Shown: one piece after another, positions 7,939-17,383 of the stretch
Layout: every line of letters starts with the position of its first letter
How positions within the stretch are numbered: position 1 is the stretch's first letter
Assembly (NCBI GenBank): GCA_039933105.1
Contig: JBDTOT010000020.1
Location: forward strand, 20,309 to 84,308
Length of the DNA: 64,000 nt
Direction of reading: 5' to 3'
From: FEN-1219 sp039933105
Lineage (GTDB): Bacteria > Pseudomonadota > Gammaproteobacteria > Steroidobacterales > Rariloculaceae
Notes under the pieces: generated by a model
What the model was told of the DNA's origin: nothing
Seen by the model: the letters and a program-made list of their open reading frames with translations, nothing else
Databases searched by the model: none
Position numbers and translations under genes: made by a program

Positions 7939-8868
7939 ATGCCGCCCGAATTCTCACTCGCGCCGTTCTGGGCGCCGCGCTACTGGCCCACGTGGCTGCT
8001 GCTCGGCGCTTTGCATCTCGCAGCGCGATTGCCCGTTAGCTGGCAGCTGAAGGTCGGTTTCGGTCTCGGTCGCTTGTTGCTGCCGCTGAACCCGCGCCAG
8101 CGACGCGTCGCTCGCCGCAATATCGATCTGTGCTTTCCCGAACTCTCTCTCGACGAGCGCCGCGCCCTGTTGGCCCGGCACTTCGAAGCGGTCGGTATGT
8201 CGTTCGTCGAGATGGGCGTCGGCTGGTTCACGCCGATAGATCGGCTGCTGACACGCGTCGAGATCGCGGGGCGTGAGCACCTCGACACCGCACTCGCAGC
8301 CGGCAAAGGCGCGCTGCTGTTTACCGCGCATTTCACGACGCTCGAAGTCGGGGTCGCTGTGCTCGAACGGCTGACGCCACAGGCGAGCTGCATGTATCGC
8401 CCCCAGCGCAACGCGATGATGGACGTGATGATCTTGCGCGGCCGAAACAGATTCGCGACGGATCAGATTCCGCGCGACAACGTGCGTCTGTTACTGCGCA
8501 ATTTGCGCGACAACTACGCCGTCGTTTACCTGCCAGACCAGACGTACCTCGGCAAACAAAGCGAGCTGCTGCCGTTCTTCGGCGAGCCAGCGGTAACCAA
8601 CACGGCGACCGGCAAGCTCGCAAAGATCAGCGGCGCCGCCGTGCTGCCGTATTTTTTTAGGCGCCTGCCGAACGGACGCTACCGCGTCGACATTGGCCCG
8701 CCACTACCGGGCTTGCCCACCGACGACGCCAATGCGGATACGGCGCGGCTATTCGGCGCGCTCGAGAGCTACATTCGCCTGGCGCCCGAGCAGTACCTCT
8801 GGTTGTACAAGAAATTCAAAGGCCGGCCCACCCCGCACCCCGACGTCTATACGCGAGTGGCAGGCTAG
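7939..8868 (+). CDS. lipid A late acyltransferase, LpxL/LpxP family (copy 2)
   Basis: Second secondary acyltransferase of the LpxL family, 309 residues from ATG 7939. The N-terminus SLAPFWAPRYWPTWLLLGAL closely resembles the HPRYWLTW start region of E. coli LpxL. The catalytic LFTAHFTTLEV (HX4E), YLPDQTYLGK and PEQYLWLYKKFKGRP are present. An alternative GTG at 7915 would overlap the upstream stop as GTGA; ATG with GGAAAAG 9 bases upstream was preferred. It is probably the laurate- or myristate-transfer partner of copy 1 after a tandem duplication. Its stop overlaps that of kdkA on the other strand (CTAG). Confidence 0.9.
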   Translation: MPPEFSLAPFWAPRYWPTWLLLGALHLAARLPVSWQLKVGFGLGRLLLPLNPRQRRVARRNIDLCFPELSLDERRALLARHFEAVGMSFVEMGVGWFTPIDRLLTRVEIAGREHLDTALAAGKGALLFTAHFTTLEVGVAVLERLTPQASCMYRPQRNAMMDVMILRGRNRFATDQIPRDNVRLLLRNLRDNYAVVYLPDQTYLGKQSELLPFFGEPAVTNTATGKLAKISGAAVLPYFFRRLPNGRYRVDIGPPLPGLPTDDANADTARLFGALESYIRLAPEQYLWLYKKFKGRPTPHPDVYTRVAG

Positions 8869-9599
8869 CGCGTCGCACTGGCCGCCGCGGGCTGGTCGTA
8901 GCCACGCTTGAGTTCGCCCCAGGCTTCGGCATCGAACGCGGTGCCGGTCTCGAGCGCGACCTTGCGTAGCGAGCGCTGCAACCGCTCGAGGCCGAGTCGC
9001 TGCCAATCACCAGCCGGTTTCGAGCGCGCATTGTCGAAGTCCACGAGGAACACGTCGCCGCGATCGTCGATCAGTAGGTTGTGTGCGGTCACGTCCGGAT
9101 GATCGACGCCGTGATTGTGAACCGACCGCACGACGCCGCCGATCTTGTGCCAGCACTCAGGGGGCACCTGGCCCTGCGCGATGAACCAGGAAAGCTTCCG
9201 TGTATCCGGCAGGTAGGACGTAATGATATCGGCGGTGTAGATCGCGCCCGTGCGATACACGTGCGCGGCCACGGGACTCGGCACCGGCAAGCCCGCTGCG
9301 CGCAGGCCCCGAAGCAACCGCCACTCGCGGAACGCGCGCGTGCGCTCGAGCCCGAGCCAGAGGTAGTGATCTTCGACGAACCGTGCGACGAGCCCGCCGC
9401 GGTGGTAATGCCGCAGCACCCAGCGATCATCGCCGTGGGCAACGATCAGCACCTCGCCGCGCCCGGACGTCTCGAGCGCCACGGCACCAGCTCGCTGCCA
9501 TTCGCCGGCATCAAACCACCCGGGCACGGGCACCTCACCGAGTGAAACGGCTGCCAACATCGCGTGCCTGCCGCTGCGCACTATCAGCGCGTCAACCAT
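8865..9599 (-). CDS. kdkA: 3-deoxy-D-manno-octulosonic acid (Kdo) kinase KdkA
   Basis: Kinase of protein-kinase-like fold that phosphorylates O-4 of the single Kdo on lipid A, as in Haemophilus, Vibrio and Xanthomonas. The 244 residues contain the glycine-poor N-lobe with WVLRHYHRGG (ATP-binding Lys/Arg region), the catalytic loop DHPDVTAHNLLID and the metal-binding VFLVDFDN. ATG 9599 overlaps waaF by 8 bases; a GTG at 9605 is also in frame. Position after hldD-waaF puts it in an LPS inner-core operon. Confidence 0.9.
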   Translation of the reverse strand: MVDALIVRSGRHAMLAAVSLGEVPVPGWFDAGEWQRAGAVALETSGRGEVLIVAHGDDRWVLRHYHRGGLVARFVEDHYLWLGLERTRAFREWRLLRGLRAAGLPVPSPVAAHVYRTGAIYTADIITSYLPDTRKLSWFIAQGQVPPECWHKIGGVVRSVHNHGVDHPDVTAHNLLIDDRGDVFLVDFDNARSKPAGDWQRLGLERLQRSLRKVALETGTAFDAEAWGELKRGYDQPAAASATR

Positions 9600-10653
9600 C
9601 GACACGGCCTCGCGCGGGCAAGTCGCGCGCTCGCCTGAGTTGCGCGAGTGCGGCTTCCACGCGCTCGACCGAGATCTCTGTCAGGCAACGCAGATGACCG
9701 AGCGGGCACTCCCGCTCAAAGCATGGGCTGCACTCGATGCCGAGATACACGACCGCCGCAGACGCCGTAAGCGGTGGTGTGAGCTCGGGGGATGACGAGC
9801 CGTAGATCGCCACGACCGGCGTGCCGCTTGCCGCCGCGACATGCAGGAGACCGGAGTCGTTACTGACCGCCGCGTCGGCGGCGGCGGCGAGGTCGATGAC
9901 ATCTGCCAGCGACGTGGTGCCGCAGAGATTGCGCACCCGCGATTGTCCAGCAGCGGCCGCTATCTCGTCGCCAAGGGGGCGCTCCTTCGCTGAGCCGAGC
10001 ACGATGACGTTTGTCCCTCCACCCGCGAGCCACCGAGCGAGCTCCGCAAAACGCGCCGCGGGCCAGCGTTTCGCTGCACCGTATTCCGCTCCCGGCATCA
10101 GCGCGATCAGCGGCTCGCGCGCGCTGAGACCGTGCTCGGCGCGCAACCGCTCCTGATTTGCCGCGCTGACACTCAGGCGCGGATACAGATCCGCAGGCAA
10201 CGCCGCCGCCAGCTCGTCAGGTTCGCGACCTAGCGCGACGAAGCGCTTGACGGTTTGGTCGAACGACGCGCTTTGCACTCGTACGTCGTTCAGTAGCCCG
10301 TAGCGCCACTCCCCGCGGAATCCGGTGCGCCGAGGCACGCGCGCTAACCAAGGCACGAGCGCAGCCTTCGCGGAGCGCGGCAACACGATCGCACGCGAAT
10401 AGTTTTCACCGCGCAGCTGGCGGCCGAGCGCACGGCGGCGGCCGATACCGAGCTCACCGTGAGCGACCGCGAGCTCTATTCCTCGCGTAACTTCGGGCAT
10501 GCGCTCGAGCACGGGCAGCGACCACGGCGGCGCAACGACGTGAATTTCAGCGGCGGCGTTGCGCTGCTTCAGCAGCCGGTAGAGTGCTTGCGCCATGACC
10601 ATGTCGCCGACCCACGAAGGTCCGACGACGAGCACCTTGTCGGACTGCGTCAC
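9592..10653 (-). CDS. waaF: ADP-heptose:LPS heptosyltransferase II
   Basis: GT9-family glycosyltransferase adding the second L,D-heptose to the LPS inner core at the cytoplasmic face of the inner membrane. It has 353 residues. The N-terminal GPSWVGDMVMAQALY is the acceptor-side motif, and MPGAEYGAAKRWPAARFAEL and SNDSGLLHVAAA are the ADP-heptose-binding motifs of WaaF. Conserved Cys (CSPCFERECPLGH) near the C-terminus are typical. It overlaps hldD by 4 bases (ATGA) and kdkA by 8, giving a tightly coupled operon. Confidence 0.93.
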   Translation of the reverse strand: MTQSDKVLVVGPSWVGDMVMAQALYRLLKQRNAAAEIHVVAPPWSLPVLERMPEVTRGIELAVAHGELGIGRRRALGRQLRGENYSRAIVLPRSAKAALVPWLARVPRRTGFRGEWRYGLLNDVRVQSASFDQTVKRFVALGREPDELAAALPADLYPRLSVSAANQERLRAEHGLSAREPLIALMPGAEYGAAKRWPAARFAELARWLAGGGTNVIVLGSAKERPLGDEIAAAAGQSRVRNLCGTTSLADVIDLAAAADAAVSNDSGLLHVAAASGTPVVAIYGSSSPELTPPLTASAAVVYLGIECSPCFERECPLGHLRCLTEISVERVEAALAQLRRARDLPARGRVDG

Positions 10654-11597
10654 GCTGGCCGGCCGAGTGCGTCGAGATATGCCCTGACCCCGGCGCTCAC
10701 ACCGCGAAACGGCGCGGTGTAACCGGCCTCACGCAACGCGACGATATCGGCCTGAGTGAAGCTCTGGTAACGACTCATAAGCTCGGCAGGAAACGGGATG
10801 TAACGGATCGCGCCTTTGCCGTGCCAGGCGATAACGGCGTTCGCCACATCGTTGAATGTGGCGCTGGCACCGGTACCGAGGTTGAAGATGCCGGACGGAC
10901 CGCGCTGCTCGTAAAACCAGAGGTTCACGGCAGCTACGTCGCCCACATATACGAAATCGCGGCGCTGCTCGCCCGCCGCGTAGCCCCCGCTGCCTTCGAA
11001 CAACCGCGCCTCGCCGGTGGCGCCAACTTGCCCATTCAAATGGAAAGCCACGCTCGCCATCGAGCCTTTGTGAGTCTCGCCAGGGCCGTACACGTTGAAG
11101 TACCGCAACCCGACGATCGGCGCGCGCGCCTCGGCGAAGCGGCGGCGCACGTGCTGATCGAATAGCAGCTTCGAGTAGCCGTAAACGTTCAGAGGCCGTT
11201 CCACGCTCGGATCGGCCTCCTTGAACGTGGTGCTCGCGCCGTATACCGCAGCCGACGACGCGTAAATCAATGGCACGGCGTTGGCAATGCAGTAGTCGAG
11301 TAAATCTACGGAGTAACGATAGTTCGTTTCGAGAACATAGCGGCCGTTCCACTCGGTGGTCACGGCGCACGCACCCTGGTGGAAGATCGCATCGATCTTC
11401 CCGAGAGCGCGGGATTTTAGGCGACCGAGGAAATCATCCTTGTCGAAGTAGTCGGCGATATCACAACCGACGAGATTCGCGAACTTCCGGCCGTCGGTCA
11501 TGTCGTCGACGACGACCACGTCGTCGTGCCCGCGGCTATTCAGTTCGCCGACGACGTTGCTTCCAATGAACCCGGCGCCGCCGGTAACTACGATCAT
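10650..11597 (-). CDS. hldD: ADP-L-glycero-D-manno-heptose 6-epimerase
   Basis: Short-chain dehydrogenase/epimerase making ADP-L,D-heptose for the LPS core; NADP-dependent. It has 315 residues (310 in E. coli). GGAGFIGSN at 6-14 is the dinucleotide site, YASSAAVYG follows near 112-120, and the catalytic Y139-x3-K143 is present (NVYGYSKLLF). ATG 11597. It supplies the substrate for the next gene, waaF, which starts inside its stop codon. Confidence 0.95.
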   Translation of the reverse strand: MIVVTGGAGFIGSNVVGELNSRGHDDVVVVDDMTDGRKFANLVGCDIADYFDKDDFLGRLKSRALGKIDAIFHQGACAVTTEWNGRYVLETNYRYSVDLLDYCIANAVPLIYASSAAVYGASTTFKEADPSVERPLNVYGYSKLLFDQHVRRRFAEARAPIVGLRYFNVYGPGETHKGSMASVAFHLNGQVGATGEARLFEGSGGYAAGEQRRDFVYVGDVAAVNLWFYEQRGPSGIFNLGTGASATFNDVANAVIAWHGKGAIRYIPFPAELMSRYQSFTQADIVALREAGYTAPFRGVSAGVRAYLDALGRPA

Positions 11598-11616
11598 GGC
11601 GGCGAGCGCTAACCCG

Positions 11617-11838
11617 TCATCGCGGGCTGTCGCCGATCAGGCGGTACGTCGAGCTGCAATAGGGGCATTTTGCCTCGCCCGTGACCTCGACCGGCAGGTA
11701 GACCTTAGGGTGGGAGTTCCACAGATACATGCTCGGTTGTGGGCAGTGCAACGGAAGATCGGCACGCGTGACCTCGTAGACCCGTTCCGCGTTGGCCGCT
11801 TCGAGCTGTTCCCCCACCCTGCCGTGACGTTCGCGCAC
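11617..11838 (-). CDS. zinc-finger domain-containing protein (zf-CHCC)
   Basis: Small protein of the zf-CHCC family, related to the Zn-binding NDUFS6 subunit of complex I. The ligands are visible: Cys in LPLHCPQP, His in WNSHPKV, and the pair in AKCPYCSSTY. GTG 11838 was chosen because AGGAG lies 7 bases upstream; an adjacent GTG (11841) is equally possible. A start at 11889, overlapping the glnE stop as ATGA, is also open. It lies between glnE and hldD on the same strand. The cellular role is not defined by sequence. Confidence 0.75.
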   Translation of the reverse strand: MRERHGRVGEQLEAANAERVYEVTRADLPLHCPQPSMYLWNSHPKVYLPVEVTGEAKCPYCSSTYRLIGDSPR

Positions 11839-11885
11839 CACTAATCTCCTGATTCGTGCCGCGGGATTATACCCGTGGCGCTGGA

Positions 11886-14723
11886 TCATTCACCGGCAAC
11901 GCCGTTGAACACTTCATTCCACACGTCGGTTACGACCGCCCGGGCCTCGACGAACTCGGTCCCGGCCACCACGCGTCGACGCTCGTCTAACGCAAGCTCG
12001 TGCACGCGCTGGCGCAAGGCAAGGTATGCGTCCTTCACTTGCAGGCAACGCTCGGCCGGAACGAGGCCGACGCGCTCGAGCGCCTCGAGCTGACGCACGT
12101 TGTCCGGAAACTCGACCAGCTCGGGAAACTCCGCCGAATGCGCCAGCACCCAGTAGTCGACTAGAAACTCTATGTCCGCGATCCCGCCAGCGTCCTGTTT
12201 GAGGTCGAACTCGCCCGCCTTCGCCTGCGAGAGTTCGCCGCGCATGCGCTCGCGCATCTTCACGACCTCCGATGGCAGCTTCGCGCGGTCGATGTGCGCT
12301 ACGAGTATTTCGCGCCGGATCTGCTCGAACGCATCGCACACCGCGCGCGAACCCGCGAGCGCGCGACTGCGCAACAGGGCCTGATGCTCCCAGACCCACG
12401 CTTCGGACTCTTGGTAACGGCGGAAGCCATCGAGGCTCGTCACCAGAAGGCCGGCGCGACCGCTCGGCCGCAACCGCGTATCGATCTCGTACAGCTTGCC
12501 TGAGCTCGTCTGAATCGAAAGAAAGTGTATGAGGCGCTGCACGAGCCGCGAGAAGAAGCGCTCGTTGTCGAGCGGCGGCGAGCCATCGGTCTCCTGCTGC
12601 TCGCCGCGCGAATCGTGGAGAAACACTAGATCCAAGTCCGAGCCGTAGCCAAGCTCGAGGCCGCCGAGCTTGCCGTAGCCGATGATCCCGAATCCCGCCT
12701 CGCGCGGCGGCGAGCCGCAGCGTGGCGTGCCGTACTTCGCCACGAGCTCGGCGCGCGCCACACCGAGCGAATAGTCGAGCACGAGCTCGGCGGTGTCGGT
12801 CAAACGGTCGCTGACCTTCATGAGGGGCAGGGAGCCAAGACGATCGGCGATTGCGATCCGGAACAGCGCTGTCCGCTGGAACACACGGATCGCTTCGAGC
12901 ACAGCCTCGGTGTCGCCGGGCGACACGTCATGCGTGACGCGCTCGATCGATTCGGCGAGTTCGGCGCGCGAGGGCGGTATGTCGAACAGCCGCTCGTCGA
13001 GCAGTTCATCGAGCAGCAGCGGCTGTTCGGCCAGTTGGCGCGCGAGCCATGCGCTGTCCACGACGAGCTTCAGCAGTCGTTCGAGTGCGGCGGGGTTCTC
13101 GTTCAGCAGCGCGAGGTACGCGCTGCGGCGACCCACGGCGCGGAACACGGGCAGCACGCGCTCGAGGGATTTTGCCGGCGCGACATGCTCGCCGATCAGC
13201 TGCACCGTACGAGTCATCACGGCGGCTAGGCGCTGCTGACCGATGTCATCCATGCGCTGATACAGACCACCGTGTCGCAGATCTTCGAGCAACGCGCGCG
13301 CGTCCTCGTGGCTGACTAGGGGTGTTTTCGCGAGCATCGCCGCAATGTCGCCGGCTTCCCAAGCCGCACCGACCGGATCGACGGTGCGCCCGGCGGCGCC
13401 CTCGGCTTCCCACGCGACGCTCTTGAACTCCGTTTCGACGATGGCTCTTTCACGATTGAGCCGTTCGTTCAGCGCCGCCCAGCTCCGCTCTCGGAGCGCG
13501 TAGGTGAGCCGCTCGCGCTCCTCGGGATCGGTCGGCAACGTGTGAGTCTGCTGATCGGCGAGAGCCTGCAGGCGGTTCTCGACCACGCGCAGCAGCCGAT
13601 ACGCGCCCGCGAGCGCGGCCACCGTGCTCTCGGGTAGCTGCCGGTCGCCGACGAGACGCGAAAGCACGCGGAGCAAAGACCGTTCGCGCAGCTCCGGCCG
13701 ACGACCGCCGCGCACGATCTGGAACGCCTGCGCTATGAACTCGATCTCGCGGATGCCGCCGGGGCCGAGTTTGATGTTCTCGACCATGTCTTTACGCGCG
13801 ACCTCCTGGCTGATCAGGCGTTTCATCTGGCGCAGCGCGTCGAACACGCCGTAGTCGAGATAGCGGCGATACACGAACGGCGTGAGCACGAAATCGAAGA
13901 CGTCGCGCATGAACTCGTGACCCGTGAGCAATCGGGCCTTCACGTACGCATAGCGCTCCCAGTCACGGCCGTGCTCGACGAGATACGACTCGAGGGCGCC
14001 CAAGCTCACGGCCAACGGGCCGCTGGCGCCGAACGGCCGCAGCCGTGTATCCACGCGATACACGAAGCCGTCCTCGGTGCGCTGATCGAGCAGCCGGATC
14101 AGCAGTTGGCACAAGCGTTGATAGTAGGTCTCCGGCTCGACACTCAGCCCTGCGGCAGACTCCTCCGGAGGGTCCGGGTACACGAAAACAAGGTCGACGT
14201 CGGAAGAAAAATTCAGCTCCTTGCCGCCGAGTTTGCCCATGCCGAGCACGAGCAGCGGCAGCTCACGACCGGATGAGTTCCGCGGCCGGCCGAAGCGCGG
14301 CTCGAGCTGCGCCGCGGCGAACCTCGCTGCAATGTCGATCAGGCACTCGGCGAGCACCGACACGTCGGCCAGCGTGACTTCGAGGGTCGCAAGCCCGGCA
14401 ATATCGCGCCACGCAATTCGCGCCATCTCGATCTGGCGCATACGCCGCAGCGCCGTCATGGCTTGCGCCTCGGTTGCCGACTCGAGATGCAGCCGGGCGC
14501 GAATGGCGGCGGCGTCGAGCGGAGCGGAATCGCTGAGACGATCGAGCAGCGCTTGCGGGTAGCGCAGCAGCACGCCCAGCACGAAGTCGCTGACCACGGT
14601 GACGCGAACAGCGGACTCCACGAGTTCCGCCGGCAGCGGCACGGATAGCTCCGCGAGCCGCGCGGCTACACGCTCGTAGCGCTCGGTCAGAGTCGCCGGC
14701 AGATCAGACGGAGGTCGCAGCAT
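11886..14723 (-). CDS. glnE: bifunctional glutamine synthetase adenylyltransferase/deadenylyltransferase
   Basis: Controls nitrogen assimilation by adding or removing AMP on glutamine synthetase under PII (GlnB) control. It has 945 residues (946 in E. coli). Two nucleotidyltransferase domains are visible: LGMGKLGGKELNF followed by SSDVDLVF (near 160-180; the deadenylylase half), and IGYGKLGGLELGY followed by GSDLDLVF in the second half (adenylylase). Both keep the two metal-binding Asp. It is transcribed leftwards after the groESL terminator region and is followed by the zf-CHCC gene. Confidence 0.97.
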   Translation of the reverse strand: MLRPPSDLPATLTERYERVAARLAELSVPLPAELVESAVRVTVVSDFVLGVLLRYPQALLDRLSDSAPLDAAAIRARLHLESATEAQAMTALRRMRQIEMARIAWRDIAGLATLEVTLADVSVLAECLIDIAARFAAAQLEPRFGRPRNSSGRELPLLVLGMGKLGGKELNFSSDVDLVFVYPDPPEESAAGLSVEPETYYQRLCQLLIRLLDQRTEDGFVYRVDTRLRPFGASGPLAVSLGALESYLVEHGRDWERYAYVKARLLTGHEFMRDVFDFVLTPFVYRRYLDYGVFDALRQMKRLISQEVARKDMVENIKLGPGGIREIEFIAQAFQIVRGGRRPELRERSLLRVLSRLVGDRQLPESTVAALAGAYRLLRVVENRLQALADQQTHTLPTDPEERERLTYALRERSWAALNERLNRERAIVETEFKSVAWEAEGAAGRTVDPVGAAWEAGDIAAMLAKTPLVSHEDARALLEDLRHGGLYQRMDDIGQQRLAAVMTRTVQLIGEHVAPAKSLERVLPVFRAVGRRSAYLALLNENPAALERLLKLVVDSAWLARQLAEQPLLLDELLDERLFDIPPSRAELAESIERVTHDVSPGDTEAVLEAIRVFQRTALFRIAIADRLGSLPLMKVSDRLTDTAELVLDYSLGVARAELVAKYGTPRCGSPPREAGFGIIGYGKLGGLELGYGSDLDLVFLHDSRGEQQETDGSPPLDNERFFSRLVQRLIHFLSIQTSSGKLYEIDTRLRPSGRAGLLVTSLDGFRRYQESEAWVWEHQALLRSRALAGSRAVCDAFEQIRREILVAHIDRAKLPSEVVKMRERMRGELSQAKAGEFDLKQDAGGIADIEFLVDYWVLAHSAEFPELVEFPDNVRQLEALERVGLVPAERCLQVKDAYLALRQRVHELALDERRRVVAGTEFVEARAVVTDVWNEVFNGVAGE

Positions 14724-14811
14724 CGATAGTGGCGTGAGTCCAACTTGAGGCTCGCAGCATCGACCGGATCAAGCATCCCACACCGAGACGGGACTTTCTG
14801 GACGCACCCCC

Positions 14812-14843
14812 AAAAAAGAAAGCCCCGCGATGTGCGGGGCTTT
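14812..14843 (-). terminator. rho-independent terminator after groEL
   Basis: A perfect 10-bp stem, AAAGCCCCGC (14819-14828) and GCGGGGCTTT (14834-14843), with a 5-base loop. On the minus strand it is followed by TTTCTTTTTT, a U-rich tail. It lies 28 bases past the groEL stop and separates groESL from glnE. Confidence 0.92.
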
Positions 14844-14871
14844 CGATTCGAGCGTGCGGGCTCGAGAACGT

Positions 14872-16509
<1,638 letters not shown>

Positions 16510-16560
16510 GACTCTTTCTCCTGGAAAATTTGAAAACTCGCTTAAAGGATTGGGGTTCGA

Positions 16561-16851
16561 TTACTTCTCGATGACCGCCATGACGTCGTCTTCGCGCATG
16601 ACCAGCAGGTCTTCGCCATCGATCTTGATCTCGGTGCCGGAGTACTTGCCGAACAGCACCTTGTCGCCTTTCTTCAGGTCGAGGGGGCGAATTTCACCGG
16701 TCTCGAGCAGTTTGCCTTTGCCGACCGCTACCACCTCGCCCTTGCTGGGCTTCTCGGTGGCGCTATCCGGGATCACGATGCCGCCCGGGGACTTGCGCTC
16801 CTCTTCGGTACGCCGAACTACGACGCGATCGTGCAGGGGACGAAGTTTCAT
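16561..16851 (-). CDS. groES: co-chaperonin GroES (10 kDa)
   Basis: Heptameric lid of the GroEL chamber. It has 96 residues from ATG 16851, which has AGGGAG 5 bases upstream; a TTG six codons earlier is less likely. MKLRPLHDRVVVRR, the mobile loop KSPGGIVIPDSATEKP and KVLFGKYSGTEI are typical. First gene of groESL, 51 bases before groEL, behind a CIRCE operator and a heat-shock promoter motif. Confidence 0.98.
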   Translation of the reverse strand: MKLRPLHDRVVVRRTEEERKSPGGIVIPDSATEKPSKGEVVAVGKGKLLETGEIRPLDLKKGDKVLFGKYSGTEIKIDGEDLLVMREDDVMAVIEK

Positions 16852-16911
16852 GAATGCTCCCTTATTCAAGCATTTGAATCGATTTTGGATTGTCTGACCG
16901 GCCGCTTTTCG

Positions 16912-16938
16912 TTAGCACTCGGTCAAGGTGAGTGCCAA
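16912..16938. promoter_or_regulatory. CIRCE operator (HrcA-binding) upstream of groESL
   Basis: TTAGCACTC (16912-16920), nine bases, then GAGTGCCAA (16930-16938). This matches the CIRCE consensus TTAGCACTC-N9-GAGTGCTAA with one mismatch in the right arm. CIRCE is bound by the heat-shock repressor HrcA; hrcA itself is not in the window. It lies 60 bases before groES. Confidence 0.92.
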
Positions 16939-16940
16939 TC

Positions 16941-16966
16941 ATATGGATCGGCCGGCGGATTTCAAG
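16941..16966 (-). promoter_or_regulatory. candidate sigma-32 promoter of groESL
   Basis: Minus-strand CTTGAAA (16966-16960), 11-base spacer, then ATCCATAT (16948-16941), matching CCCCATNT at 6 of 8 positions. It lies immediately upstream of the CIRCE element, so HrcA bound at CIRCE would cover the start of transcription. This predicts dual control: activation by the heat-shock sigma factor and repression by HrcA. Confidence 0.65.
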
Positions 16967-17045
16967 GCTTTTTGAGATCGAAGTCATGACAACCGTCCTG
17001 ACGCGCCGGTATGCTTCGTCGGATTTGACGGGGTGCGGCGCCGCG

Positions 17046-17378
17046 ATGAGCTCGGAAACATTGCTGGTTCTGACCACCTGCGGAAACGCCGCAGACGCCA
17101 GCAGCCTCGCGACGCTGCTCGTCGAGAAACGGCTGGCCGCCTGCGTCAATGCGCTGGACAAGGTCACGTCCACCTATCGCTGGCAGGGCCGGGTTCAGCA
17201 GGATCAGGAGGCGCTGTTGGTCATAAAAACCACCGTCGCGCGCTACCCGGCTGTCGAGCAGGCGATCCGGGCGCACTCGAAGTACGAGCTACCCGAGGTC
17301 GTGGCAATCCCACTTGCCGCGGGCTCGAGCGCGTATCTCGACTGGGTTCGGGAATCCGTGGCAGGAAACGAGGACTAA
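17046..17378 (+). CDS. cutA: divalent-cation tolerance protein CutA
   Basis: Small trimeric ferredoxin-like-fold protein linked to copper tolerance; its exact biochemical role is unsettled. It has 110 residues from ATG 17046 (112 in E. coli). LVEKRLAACVNALDKVTSTYRWQG and EALLVIKTTVARYPAVEQAI are the family's signature stretches, followed by HSKYELPEVVAIPL. The frame is open upstream but those residues are not family-like. It stands divergent from groESL, 5 bases before dsbD, and probably starts the dsbD operon. Confidence 0.93.
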   Translation: MSSETLLVLTTCGNAADASSLATLLVEKRLAACVNALDKVTSTYRWQGRVQQDQEALLVIKTTVARYPAVEQAIRAHSKYELPEVVAIPLAAGSSAYLDWVRESVAGNED

Positions 17379-17383
17379 CACGC

